Source: Caldilineales bacterium (GTDB lineage Bacteria; Chloroflexota; Anaerolineae; J102). Taken from it: DNA of 53,749 nt. The position numbers were made by a program, and so were the translations under genes. Positions 18,669-28,300 of the stretch are shown piece after piece. How positions within the stretch are numbered: position 1 is the first letter of the stretch; every line of letters starts with the position of its first letter. Location of the stretch: the NCBI GenBank assembly GCA_024102915.1, contig JAGFJG010000048.1, positions 1 through 53,749 on the forward strand, given 5' to 3'. The notes under the pieces were generated by a model. It was given only the letters and a program-made list of their open reading frames with translations. It did not search any database and had not been told where the DNA came from.

Positions 18669-20465
18669 ATGACCCCTCCTCGAAATGATCGAAGTGGCGC
18701 GTTCGACGAGTCAGGATTGGATGCCGCCTGGCAGGAAGTGCTGGCGCAGGCCGAGCAAAAGCCCTGGCTGTTCAGGTTGCTAGCTGCGCAGGGTGCAACC
18801 ATCGCCATGCGGTATGCGGTGTGGAAACAGCGTTTGGCGGGATTGCGGGAGGGCGAACGGCGGAGATTACGCCAACGGTTGGGTGTCGGCATTGGCGGGG
18901 CGGCGTTGATATTGGCATTGGCGGCCATGCCCGGCCTGGGCGCGCCCAACGGGGCGATGACGGTGACCAATGGTACTGGCACGATTGCCAACGGCGATGG
19001 CTGCTCGTTGCCCGAAGCAATAATCAATGCCAACAACGACGACCAGAGCGGCTCGACCGACTGCGCAGCGGGCACAGCGGGGTTGGACACCATCACCCTG
19101 GCCACGGATGTGACCCTGACGGCGGTGCACAACTCGACCTATGGCGCGACCGGCCTGCCGGTGGTCAGCAGCGAGATCACGATTGAGGGAGCGGGGCACA
19201 CCGTCAGCCGAAGCACGACAGCCACGGCCGACTTCCGCATCTTCGCCGCCAACAATCTTGCCAACCTGACTCTGAACAGTGTGACTGTTAGCGGTGGGAA
19301 GTATTTTTCCGGTGCCGGCATCGTGGCCATTGGTTCCAGTGTGGTGGTGAGCAACAGCACGCTCAGCGGCAACTCGGCCTATTACGGCGGCGGCATCTGG
19401 ATAGGTGAGCACAAACTTCAGCCCGGCGCCACCGTTATGGTGACCAATAGCACACTCAGCGGCAACTCGGCCCGCAGCGGCGGCGGCGTCTATGCCAGAA
19501 GCGCCACGGTGGCGGTCTCGAATAGCACAATCAGCGGCAACTCGGCCACCTTCGGCGGCGGCAGAGGCGGCGGCGTCTATGCCGGCATAAGCAGCACAGT
19601 AGCGGTGACGAACAGCACGCTCAGTGGCAACACGGCCTTTGGCGGCGGCGGCATCAATGCCCTGTTTGCCAGTGTGGCGGTGACGAACAGTACGCTCAGC
19701 GGCAACTCAGCAACCAACAGAGGTGGCGGCGTCTATGCTAACGACGCCACAGTGACTATCTCGAACAGCACGTTCAGCGGCAACTCGGCCGGCCACGGTG
19801 GCGGCGTTTGGGCTGCCTTTGCCTCGGTGGCGGTGACGAACAGCACGCTCAGCGGCAACTCAGCGGCCGGCCACGGTGGCGGCGTCTATGCTTACGGCGC
19901 CACCGTGACTATCTCGAACAGCACGTTCAGCAGCAACTCGGCCAGAGACGGCGGCGGCGTCTATGCCGGCGGCAGCGCCACGGTGTCGGTCTCGAACAGC
20001 ATCATCTCCGGCAACACGGCCTCTTTCAGCGGCGGCGGCGTCTATGCCGGCGGCAGCGCCACGGTGGCGGTCTCGAATAGCACACTCAGCGGCAACTCGG
20101 CCTACTTCGGGGGCGGCGTCAAAGCCAGTTCCGACGCCACAGTGACTATCTCGAACAGCACTGTCAGCGGCAACTCGGCCACCTTCGGCGGCGGCATCTA
20201 TGCCTACGGCGGCTCGGTGGCGTTTCGAACAGCATCGTCTCGGGCAATTCGGCATCCTCTGGGGGCAACGAGGTTTACAACTATAGCAACAGCATCACCG
20301 CCGCCAACTATAATCTCTTCGGCCATGACGGTGAGACGGATGCGCAGGCGTTTAGCGGCTTCACGCCCTCCGGCTCGGACATCAACGCCACCTCGGATGG
20401 CACATCAGTCGCATTGGCCAACATCCTGGACACGAGCCTGCAGAACAACGGCGGGCCGACGCTGA
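18669..20465 (+). CDS. Beta-helix (choice-of-anchor Q-like) surface protein, 5' part before a frameshift
   Basis: The frame encodes 598 residues, but true coding sequence in this frame ends near 20222. The protein begins with a charged helical region, then a membrane segment (about 73-92), the [13 protein letters not shown] motif seen in choice-of-anchor Q proteins, and about a dozen repeats of NSTLSGNSA...GGGVYA forming a right-handed beta-helix. At 20220-20225 GTGGCGTTTCG lacks one G compared with the repeated GTGGCGGTCTCG, and the frame slips into unlike, Arg-rich sequence. The continuation is in the frame of the next entry. The intact protein would be 883 residues (18669-21319). It could be a sequencing or assembly error or a real mutation. 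Confidence 0.8.
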   Translation: MTPPRNDRSGAFDESGLDAAWQEVLAQAEQKPWLFRLLAAQGATIAMRYAVWKQRLAGLREGERRRLRQRLGVGIGGAALILALAAMPGLGAPNGAMTVTNGTGTIANGDGCSLPEAIINANNDDQSGSTDCAAGTAGLDTITLATDVTLTAVHNSTYGATGLPVVSSEITIEGAGHTVSRSTTATADFRIFAANNLANLTLNSVTVSGGKYFSGAGIVAIGSSVVVSNSTLSGNSAYYGGGIWIGEHKLQPGATVMVTNSTLSGNSARSGGGVYARSATVAVSNSTISGNSATFGGGRGGGVYAGISSTVAVTNSTLSGNTAFGGGGINALFASVAVTNSTLSGNSATNRGGGVYANDATVTISNSTFSGNSAGHGGGVWAAFASVAVTNSTLSGNSAAGHGGGVYAYGATVTISNSTFSSNSARDGGGVYAGGSATVSVSNSIISGNTASFSGGGVYAGGSATVAVSNSTLSGNSAYFGGGVKASSDATVTISNSTVSGNSATFGGGIYAYGGSVAFRTASSRAIRHPLGATRFTTIATASPPPTIISSAMTVRRMRRRLAASRPPARTSTPPRMAHQSHWPTSWTRACRTTAGRR

Positions 20466-21319
20466 CGCATGCTCTGGTCGCAGGCGGCCCGGCCATCGAC
20501 GCCGGCGACCCCTCCTTCAGCGGCCTGACCTATGACCAGCGCGGGACGCCCTACAGCCGGGTAGTCAACAGTCGCCTCGACATCGGCGCCTTCGAGGTGC
20601 AGGCGGCGGCGAACACCGAGACTCCCACGCCGACCAACACCCCAACGAACACGCCGACTCCATCGCCTACGCCAACAAACACCCCAACCCGTACACCGAC
20701 AGCGACGCCTTCGCCCACGCCTTCGCCGACGAACACCCCAACGCGGACGCCCACCAATAAGCCCACCCGCACCCCAACCCCGACCAATACGCCGACCCCC
20801 ACCGTGACGCCGACGCCCACGCCGGTGTGGCGCTTCCGCGGCAACGCCTGTCTGGGCAGCCCGCCCGCCGGCGCACAGCCGGGCGACGCCTGTGCGGGGG
20901 TCAGCCCGCTGGCCGGGGTGACGCTGAAGCTGTTCGGCCAGAATGACGGCGGCGCGCCTGTGCAAATCAGTCAGGATGTGAGCGCAGCGGATGGTTTCTA
21001 CAATTTCCACATCATTGAACCGTTCGTCTATGAGCGCTTTATCTTGCAGGCCACGAATCCGGCGGGACTGGTCTCGATGGTGGCCCTCAGCGGTGACGGC
21101 GTGGTGCAAAACCCGAATCGGGTGGAGTGGCAGGGCGCGTTACCGGAAGTGCACCTGACCGACTTCTACTTCCAGCCGCCCACACCCACCCCGACCATCA
21201 CCCCACCCCCCACAGCGACCTCGTCGCCCACCCCGACTCCGACCCTTACCGCCACCTCCACCCCCAGCCCGTCGCCCACGCCTTTCCGCCAGTGGTTGGG
21301 CATGATCTGGCGGGGATAA
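20414..21319 (+). CDS. 3' part of the frameshifted beta-helix surface protein
   Basis: In this frame coding sequence really resumes at about 20223 ([19 protein letters not shown]) rather than at the ATG at 20414. It holds the end of the beta-helix ([24 protein letters not shown] and [15 protein letters not shown], a classical choice-of-anchor Q ending). Next come a Thr-Pro linker of about 65 residues, a carboxypeptidase-regulatory or SdrD-B-like domain (GVTLKLFG...[10 protein letters not shown]) and a second Thr-Pro run. The product ends [11 protein letters not shown] without an LPXTG signal. As a separate gene it would lack a start region, so the two parts are one locus. Confidence 0.75.
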   Translation: MANILDTSLQNNGGPTLTHALVAGGPAIDAGDPSFSGLTYDQRGTPYSRVVNSRLDIGAFEVQAAANTETPTPTNTPTNTPTPSPTPTNTPTRTPTATPSPTPSPTNTPTRTPTNKPTRTPTPTNTPTPTVTPTPTPVWRFRGNACLGSPPAGAQPGDACAGVSPLAGVTLKLFGQNDGGAPVQISQDVSAADGFYNFHIIEPFVYERFILQATNPAGLVSMVALSGDGVVQNPNRVEWQGALPEVHLTDFYFQPPTPTPTITPPPTATSSPTPTPTLTATSTPSPSPTPFRQWLGMIWRG

Positions 21320-21323
21320 GGAA

Positions 21324-21409
21324 GTTTGAAGGTAAAAGTTGAAAGTCGAAGCGCGCATCGTCTGGCGTTTCAACCTTCAACTTTCGACCTGCAACCTAAA
21401 ACTTCACAA
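21324..21409. repeat. Facing inverted heptamer arrays (GTTGAAR / YTTCAAC)
   Basis: The left arm is GTTTGAA, GGTAAAA, GTTGAAA, GTCGAAG (21324-21351). The right arm is TTTCAAC, CTTCAAC, TTTCGAC, CTGCAAC, CTAAAAC, TTCACAA (21368-21409). The arms are complementary in type and separated by 16 bases, so the transcript can fold into a long imperfect hairpin just after the stop of the beta-helix gene. It may serve as a terminator. Confidence 0.8.
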
Positions 21410-21431
21410 TGTGATCGTGTGTTTCAACATG

Positions 21432-21464
21432 CCAGGGCCGGAATATACGGCATCCCGGCCCTGG
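21432..21464. other. Perfect 10-bp hairpin downstream of the inverted heptamers
   Basis: CCAGGGCCGG (21432-21441) pairs with CCGGCCCTGG (21455-21464) around a 13-base loop. There is no U-tract, so it is not a classical terminator. It sits between convergent genes and could still block read-through or stabilise a 3' end. Confidence 0.45.
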
Positions 21465-21586
21465 AACCCCACGCTGCATGCTTTCGCTCCGACCGGCTTT
21501 CAACACGGCCTCACTCGGCGGAGCCAGGGTAAGCGATACGGGTTCTGAATTCAATTATGCACGCCCGTCAACCGGCTATGCCACTG

Positions 21587-22222
21587 CTATGGTTCACAAT
21601 TGATCATCACCTGACCTTGCTTGTCGGTTCCCATGTCCGCAAATAGCAGAGGCAGGCTCGTGATCTCCATCCCGCCGGCATCAAAGCTGCCAGACACGGT
21701 TGCTGTCCTGTTTGTACCATTCCAGTGGCTATTGAGGCTACAGCCATGTAATTCGTGGGTGAATCCGCTGTTGTGGGATCGAACAAGGGGGCCAGTGGGA
21801 TCCCAGCTTAGAGAAAGCTCGACTGGCATGGGATTGCCGAATTCATCGAAGATGGTAATTGAAGCGCCCAACATGGCATAAGTGAGTTTCTTGTCGATCT
21901 GGAAGGCGGAATCCGGCAATTCAGTATAGCCGGAATAGAAAGCTAAATGCCCTGCGCAGGTGTCGTTCTGTAGAACAAGGACGTTCAGTTCCGTTATATC
22001 TGCCGGAGGATTGGGCGGCGATTTCTGGACGTTCGTTCCTGCGAAGACCAGGGCGTCAGTGAAGACACAGCCATCAGTACTAACGCCGGAGAATAGCGCC
22101 TCGGCATACCTGCCCCGGAAATGGATCACGTTGGAACCCGCCAGGGCGGTACTGACCAGGACGAGGCTTGCCAGAAGCACTACGACCAGGAAGAGCAGTT
22201 TGAATCTACTGATTTTCATCAT
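21587..22222 (-). CDS. Small secreted protein of unknown function
   Basis: A 211-residue protein with a clear signal peptide (KLLFLVVVLLASLVLVSTALAG, cleavage probably after ALA). The mature part is rich in beta-prone sequence with four cysteines. I do not recognise a family. Two adjacent ATGs follow AAAGGAG; the second (22219) has the better spacing, so the protein may be 210 residues. It lies downstream of the LVIVD gene on the same strand, 182 bases away, and may belong to the same secreted set. Confidence 0.7.
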   Translation of the reverse strand: MMKISRFKLLFLVVVLLASLVLVSTALAGSNVIHFRGRYAEALFSGVSTDGCVFTDALVFAGTNVQKSPPNPPADITELNVLVLQNDTCAGHLAFYSGYTELPDSAFQIDKKLTYAMLGASITIFDEFGNPMPVELSLSWDPTGPLVRSHNSGFTHELHGCSLNSHWNGTNRTATVSGSFDAGGMEITSLPLLFADMGTDKQGQVMINCEP

Positions 22223-22404
22223 GAATCTCCTTTAGGGAACAGCTGAGTTGGTGGAAACAAATCGGTTTACTGAGCCAAGGGTCAGTTCTCTTTCATGTCA
22301 TATAGTCGCCTCCTGATCTGTGTGGCGACGAATCGCGATTTCTAAACCGGACCTTGTTGCTATGGACACGATGATGGCTTCTGTCGAATGTTTCTCCGGC
22401 ACCT

Positions 22405-24708
22405 TTAGGTGGTGTGCAAAACCAACGGCATGTAGAACGGATACCCGATCTTGCCGTTGCGCTGGATGTCGATGTTTCCCAAGGTGGCATGTAGGGTAAA
22501 CACATCTCCACTGGCGGCGTCTGGGGCTGGGAAGATGTTGAAGACGCATGTGCCATTGGCATCAAGGTCATCGTTCATGTTGGGCAGGCCGTTCTCGAAC
22601 ACGGCAGCGCCATTGATGCCCAACGTTAGACTGGCAGAGTTCCCCATGTTGCCGTAATCGATGACCAGTTCTCTGCCCAATGGCGACAGGATGATACTGC
22701 CGCTGTCGCGATATTGGGCCCAAGGGCCGGTGGGGGTGCCGTGAGGCGTGGGGGTCGGCGTCGGTGAAGGGCCGGGGGTGAAGGTAGCGGTTGGGGTCGG
22801 TGTCGGCGGCAACGTGAGATGCAGGATGGTCAGCCCGCCAGTAATGTCGGCAACGTGAATGTAGTTACCGTCCACCGCCACTTCGATGGCGTAGCCCGAT
22901 GTATCATAGGCAGCAACTTCGATCGGCTCGGCCGGATTGTCGATGTAGATCACGCGCACGCCGGCAAGGCCATCAGCCAGATAGGCGAAGTCGCCTATGA
23001 CCTGCACATCATTCGGCATTCCAGGCGAGTCATAGAATCCCACTTCAACAGGATTGGTCGGATCGCTGACATCGATGATTCTGAGGCCCTGTCCATCGTC
23101 TGCCACATAGGCGTAATTCCCAACCACATCAACCCCCTTGGCCAAACCGGGCGTATCGATTGAACCGATTTCCTCGGGGTTGTTCGGATCGCTGACGTCG
23201 ATGATACGTAGGCCGGCGTCGTAGTTGGCTGCATAGACGTAATTTCCAAGGACTTTCACCGTCACCACAGCGAATCCCGGCGGTACAACGGCTCCCACTT
23301 CAATAGGATTGGCGGGGTCGCTGATGTCAATGACGCGGACGCCACCGGGAGCATCACCCACATAGGCATAATCGCCAGCCAGATCGACGCGGACAGCGCC
23401 ACCAGGCGTATCGACAAAACCTACCTCGGCAGGAAGAACTTTGTCTGTGATATCGATCACGCGGAAGCCATGATAGAAATCAGCCAGATAGGCGTAGTTT
23501 CCTTTCGCTGCAACGCCCCAGGCCTGACCTGGAGAATGATAGTAGCCTGTGTAGATAGGGGCAGCAGGATTGGTGGTATTGACGATGCTCAGACCTGCCC
23601 ATTTGTCACCAAGATATGTGTAATTTTCCTCTACCCCAATACCCCAGGCAAGCCCCACCGTCTTGAAGTGACCGGTCTCTGTGGGCGTTGTGGGGTCATC
23701 AATGTCGATGATGCGCAGGCCTGCTCCGCCTGACGCCACATACGCATACATGCCTTCCGTCTTCACGCGTATGACGGCATCACCGGTGACAAGCGCATTG
23801 GTTGTATAGTTGCCAGCCTCGGCGGGGTTGGCGGGATCAGACACGTCGACAACACGGAGATTGTCCGGACTGTCAACAACATAGGCATAGTCGCCCCTGG
23901 CATCGACCGCCTGTGCTGTGCCCGGTGTGTCGAAAACAGCCGTTTGCATAGGACTGGATGGATTGGAAACGTCAAAGACGACTAACCCGTTCGTGCCGTC
24001 GGCCACGGAGACGTGGTTGCCCGCCACGGCCAGATCGGTAGCGACCCCCGCCGTATCGGTCAGGCTGGCAAGCGCGGGATGGGCCGGATCGCTGACGTCG
24101 AGGATGAGCAGGCCCGATTCGCCGTGGGCAATATAGGCGTAGTCGCCGCTGACGGCGACGCCGTTCAGCACTGCGGACGCGGCATAGCTGCCGATTTCAG
24201 CCGGATTGGCCGGATCGCTGACGTCCACGATGCGCAGATTTTTGTCGCCGTAGGCTACGAATGCATGGTTGCCAGACAGTGATACGCGCTGCGCCAGCGG
24301 CGAACCGGTCGGATTGAATTGCCCGACCTGGACCGGGCTGGCTGCGTTGGTAACATCGTAAACGCGCAGACCGGAACCGTCATTGGCTACGTAGGCATAA
24401 TTGCCCGACACAGCAACGTCTCTGACGATAAAGGGTAGGACAGCCGTTTGCCCCACTACAGCGGGCTGTGTATGGTCAGAGATATTCATCGTAACGAAGC
24501 GTGGGCCAATGCCGATGTAGGCATAGTCGCCCTGGATGGCGACGGATTCGGTGACGCCGCCGATCTGACCGGCCAATTCGATATCGCCAGCAGGAGCGAT
24601 GTTGGGCGAAAAAGGCGTCTCGCCAGAACGCGCTGTTACGCTCACTGCCGTCAGAAATAAGGCGGCAACAATCAGCAAAATGGTCAGTGGTTTTGCGTAA
24701 GTATTCAT
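22405..24708 (-). CDS. Secreted LVIVD-repeat (beta-propeller) surface protein
   Basis: The frame opens at 24762, but ATG at 24708 has GGGAGA ahead of it and starts a signal peptide (LTILLIVAALFLTAVSVTA), giving 767 residues. About fourteen repeats of 40-43 residues follow, with the form GDYAYVADG..GLRIIDVSDPANPVEVG. This is the LVIVD repeat, and fourteen would make two seven-bladed propellers. A short Thr-Pro linker and a C-terminal domain (WAQYRDSGSIILSPLGRELVIDYG..NIDIQRNGKIG) end in FYMPLVLHTT. It probably binds or displays something at the cell surface. It is cotranscribed with the small gene ahead and faces the SARP regulator. Confidence 0.85.
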   Translation of the reverse strand: MNTYAKPLTILLIVAALFLTAVSVTARSGETPFSPNIAPAGDIELAGQIGGVTESVAIQGDYAYIGIGPRFVTMNISDHTQPAVVGQTAVLPFIVRDVAVSGNYAYVANDGSGLRVYDVTNAASPVQVGQFNPTGSPLAQRVSLSGNHAFVAYGDKNLRIVDVSDPANPAEIGSYAASAVLNGVAVSGDYAYIAHGESGLLILDVSDPAHPALASLTDTAGVATDLAVAGNHVSVADGTNGLVVFDVSNPSSPMQTAVFDTPGTAQAVDARGDYAYVVDSPDNLRVVDVSDPANPAEAGNYTTNALVTGDAVIRVKTEGMYAYVASGGAGLRIIDIDDPTTPTETGHFKTVGLAWGIGVEENYTYLGDKWAGLSIVNTTNPAAPIYTGYYHSPGQAWGVAAKGNYAYLADFYHGFRVIDITDKVLPAEVGFVDTPGGAVRVDLAGDYAYVGDAPGGVRVIDISDPANPIEVGAVVPPGFAVVTVKVLGNYVYAANYDAGLRIIDVSDPNNPEEIGSIDTPGLAKGVDVVGNYAYVADDGQGLRIIDVSDPTNPVEVGFYDSPGMPNDVQVIGDFAYLADGLAGVRVIYIDNPAEPIEVAAYDTSGYAIEVAVDGNYIHVADITGGLTILHLTLPPTPTPTATFTPGPSPTPTPTPHGTPTGPWAQYRDSGSIILSPLGRELVIDYGNMGNSASLTLGINGAAVFENGLPNMNDDLDANGTCVFNIFPAPDAASGDVFTLHATLGNIDIQRNGKIGYPFYMPLVLHTT

Positions 24709-24758
24709 GGAAAATCTCCCTGAAATGGATTGGTTTGAACCGGAAAGTGCGAGGTCAG

Positions 24759-25010
24759 TCATGTTTTACAGATGTTGTCGAGTGAATCAGGCGTGATTTC
24801 TACGCCACTCAACGCCTGCCGCTCGGTCTCCTGCGACAAAAATTCGAACAGGTCCGCCAATTTCTCGAAAACTCGCATATCTTGCGTGTGCGGGTCTTCC
24901 AGCGAAACGCGCCACAGGCCACGACACTGGCCTGGCTGTTGCGATGCCTGGTCATTTTCCAGCCATAGGCGCAGCAGAAACGACATGTAGCGATTGTGAT
25001 TCTGCGTCAT
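24759..25010 (-). CDS. Small conserved-looking protein next to the SARP regulator
   Basis: An 83-residue protein starting MTQNHNRYMSFLLRLWLEND. A longer version (TTG at 25064, 101 residues) is possible. The pattern of an LLRLW opening, then WRVSLEDPHTQDMRVFEKLADLFEFL, recalls small proteins often found beside BTAD regulators in Chloroflexota. Their function is unknown to me. It ends 50 bases before the LVIVD start and probably heads that operon. Confidence 0.6.
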   Translation of the reverse strand: MTQNHNRYMSFLLRLWLENDQASQQPGQCRGLWRVSLEDPHTQDMRVFEKLADLFEFLSQETERQALSGVEITPDSLDNICKT

Positions 25011-25079
25011 GCTCCATACCTTGCCGGGGTAGATCTGCCGAGAGCGTTTACCCAATGCTATCAACCCACTCTCAAAATA

Positions 25080-25121
25080 ATCTCAACAAAACGATCAACA
25101 TCGTTGAAATGCAGTTGAGAT
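25080..25121. promoter_or_regulatory. Nested palindromic operator in the divergent SARP/LVIVD intergenic region
   Basis: An outer inverted repeat ATCTCAAC (25080-25087) / GTTGAGAT (25114-25121) encloses an inner one, AACGAT (25090-25095) / ATCGTT (25100-25105). The inner arm touches the -35 hexamer and the outer right arm fills the promoter spacer. This is a good candidate binding site for a dimeric regulator acting on one or both divergent units. Confidence 0.55.
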
Positions 25122-25132
25122 AACCTTATAAT
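25104..25132 (+). promoter_or_regulatory. Strong sigma-70 promoter of the SARP-OppA regulator gene
   Basis: TTGAAA (25104-25109), exactly 17 bases, and a perfect TATAAT (25127-25132) precede the gene by 184 bases. The leader has no gene. The nested palindrome overlaps this promoter. Confidence 0.75.
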
Positions 25133-25315
25133 GGTTGGCAAGACGCAACTGCACTGCTCAGCCATGTTCCGTCGATGTTTCAAGTCGACGATTGACCGAA
25201 GCGAAAACCGTCCACTTTCGTTTACTCGTCTCACGGTTGCCCTTGAACACAATCGCCTGAATAGTTGCTACAAGGCTCGTAAACCGTTTGTCTGCACCGC
25301 GCAAGGGAATCGCAA

Positions 25316-28300
25316 ATGCCAGTTCTGATCGTCAGATTACTGGGCGGGTTCAGCGCCCGCTGGGATGGAGATTCGTCGGCGCTCGCCTTCGATTCGGACA
25401 AGACGCGGGCATTGCTGGTCTATCTGGCGATGGCCGGAGGAAAAGAACACAGGCGGGAGTTGTTGGCAGGTCTGCTGTGGCCGGATATGCCGGAACACAG
25501 GGCGCGAGCCAATCTCAGCCAGGCGATCTATAGCCTGCGCCGCCATATCGCACAGCCCGACTTACCCGATCTGCTGGTCGGCGACCGCCAAACTGTGATG
25601 CTCAACCCCGACTTCGATCTTAATATCGATGCGGTCGCCTTCGCCGAGGCGCTGGCCGCGGCAAACCAGCACAAGCACAAATCCCTGTCCCACTGCAAGA
25701 CCTGCCAATCAGCCCTGGCTGAAGCGACGGCATTGTACGGCGGTTCGTTTCTCGAAGGCTTCTCGCTGCCCGTTTGCGCCGAATATGAAGAATGGATGGC
25801 ATTACAACGCGAACGGCTGCAGCGAGATGCCGTGGAAGCGCTACGGCATCTGGTCGCCTGCCACGAAAGCGCTGGCGAGATCGAAACGGCGCTGGCCTAT
25901 GCCCGGCGTTGGGCGGCGCTGGCCCCCTGGCAAGAGGCCGCGCATCAGCGCGTGATGCGGCTGTTGGCGCTGGCGGGCAACCGCAGCGAAGCCCTGGCCT
26001 ATTTCGAAACCTGCGAACGAATGCTGCGCCAGGAATTGGGTGTCGAGCCGCGGGACAGCACCCGCTGGCTGGTAGCCGATATCCGGGCGGGACGCATCCG
26101 GGCGACTGATGCAGAAACCGCCATCCAATACCCTGACTTTCTCGCTGAGATGCCTCCTAACATGTCCGCTCCGCCCCTGTTTGTGGGCCGCGAGCCGCAG
26201 TTGTCCGTACTGGAAGAATCGCTGAATGCAGCCCTGGCAGGCGAGGGGCGGATGCTCTTCGTGGCCGGAGAGGCGGGTTCGGGCAAAACGGCCTTGCTCG
26301 GCGAATTAGCTGCGCAGGCGCAGTTTCAATCCCCTGATCTGCTGACTGTTTGGGGCCAGTGCAATGCCTTTGCCGGTAGCGGCGATCCCTATTTGCCCAT
26401 TCGCCAGGCGCTGGGACAACTCACCGGAGAGGTGCAGCAAGGTTATGAAGCCGGGCGGCTGGACGCAGCCCAGGCGCGGCGGTTGTGGTCGGCGCTGCCG
26501 CTGGCCATCGACGCCTTGCTCGCCCATGCCCCCGAGCTGATCGATGTCTTTTTGCCGGGGACGGATCTGATCATGAGGGCGTCGCAAGCGGCGGAAGGCG
26601 ATCCGGGCTGGCTGACGGCGCTTCGGAAAAGCATGGAGGCGGGGCAGAGCGGGAAGCCGGGGTTGCGCAATAGACAACTTCACGAACAGACGATCGCTTT
26701 TCTGCGAGACCTTAGCGTCCGGCGGCCTCTGCTGCTCATCATCGACGATCTGCATTGGGTCGATGTGGATACGGCATCTCTGCTGTTTCATCTCGCCCGT
26801 TCGCTGGCCGATATGCATCTGTTTATTGTCGGCGCTTTCCGGCAAGAAGAGATGGACGCCGGGCAAGAGGGCGGGCTGCATCCGCTGAAAACACTGCTGG
26901 CCGAGTGCAAACGGCTGAGCGGAGTCACACCGATCAATCTCAACCGATTGCCTGAATCCGAACGGCGGGATTGGCTCGACCGGTTGCTCGATGCCGAACG
27001 CAATGATCTGGATGCCCGCTTCCGGCAGATCCTGTTCGAGCGAACCGAGGGGCACGCCCTGTTCACGGTGGAAACGCTGCACGACTTGCAGGCGTGTGGC
27101 GTGCTTGTGTGGGATGAGGATCACGGTTGGGTGCAGCATCAGCCCGGGTGGGGCGGCATGCCGGCGCGAGCCGAGGGTGTGATCGAGGCGCGGGTGGCGC
27201 GATTGTCGCCTGATCTGCGGGCATTACTGGAGGTGGCCAGCGTGGAGGGCGATGTCTTTTCGGCGCAGACGCTGGCGAGCGCACTGGGGCGAGATTTGTA
27301 CATGGTTGTGAGTCAATTGAGCAGCGAACTCGATCGTAAGCACCGATTGGCGGCGGAGGTCGGGATCGGCAGACTGGGCGGGGAGCCGTTCGAGCGCTTT
27401 CGCTTCCGCCACAGCCTGTTCCGGCAGCATGTGTACGAAGGGATGGGCGAGGCCGATCGGCGGCATTGGCACGGGCGCGTGGGGGCGATCCTGGAGGTGC
27501 AGCATGGTGAACGGGCACGGGAAATCGCCCCGCAATTGGCCCGCCATTTCATGCTGGCGGGTGAGCGGGAGAAAGCGGTCGTCTATTGGCTGCAGTGCGG
27601 CGATGCTGCGCGCACGCTGTTCGCTTTCGGGCAGGCGGAGGAGGCTTACCGGCAGGCATTGGCGCTGGCGCGTGAGGCGAACGATTACGAACAGACTGCG
27701 CACATCCTCATGCGCCTGGGGTTGACACAACACAACGCCGGGGAATACGACCGAGCGCAGGAAATGTATGCTGAAGGTTTTAGATTATGGTCGCAATTCA
27801 GCGCCGGGACTGAGGTACAGATGCCGCCAGCGGCTCGCCCATTGAGACTGGTTTGGGGGTTGGCGCCGCGCAACACGGACCCGACCCTCGATTTTGTCTC
27901 CGACCTGTTCAGCGGGCTGGTGGCGGAAACCGTTGATCGGGAGATCGTGCCCGATGTCGCCCACCGCTGGGAGATCGGCGATGCGGGTCGACGTTACACG
28001 TTTCATTTGCGCGATGATGTGCGTTGGAGCGATGGCGAACCGCTCACCGCACACGATTTCGCCTTCGCCTGGCAACACAATCGCCTGCCTTCGCCTGGGC
28101 AGCCGTTGTATGACGTGCGCAGAGGGAAGGTGCTCGATTTCGGCATCACCGCTGATCTGCAGCAATTGCGGGTTGAAACGCCCGATCCACACACGCTGAT
28201 CGTACATATCGCCCAACCCGCGGTTTATTTTCTGCACCTGCTGGCGACCCCGCTTGCCGCTCCCAAGCCTCGCCATATTGTCGAGCGCTATGGAGATGCC

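Noticed and set aside
19300..20210. CRISPR-like periodicity
   Set aside because: The repeats are degenerate codons of NSTLSGNSA protein repeats with variable spacing, not direct repeats with unique spacers. No cas genes are present.
18587..20255. Antisense frames over the beta-helix repeats
   Set aside because: They arise from repeated GC-rich codons on the other strand and mirror the repeat rather than encode a family.
20551..21109. Val/Gly-rich minus-strand frames over the Thr-Pro linker
   Set aside because: GVGVGV runs are the reverse reading of ACNCCN codons.
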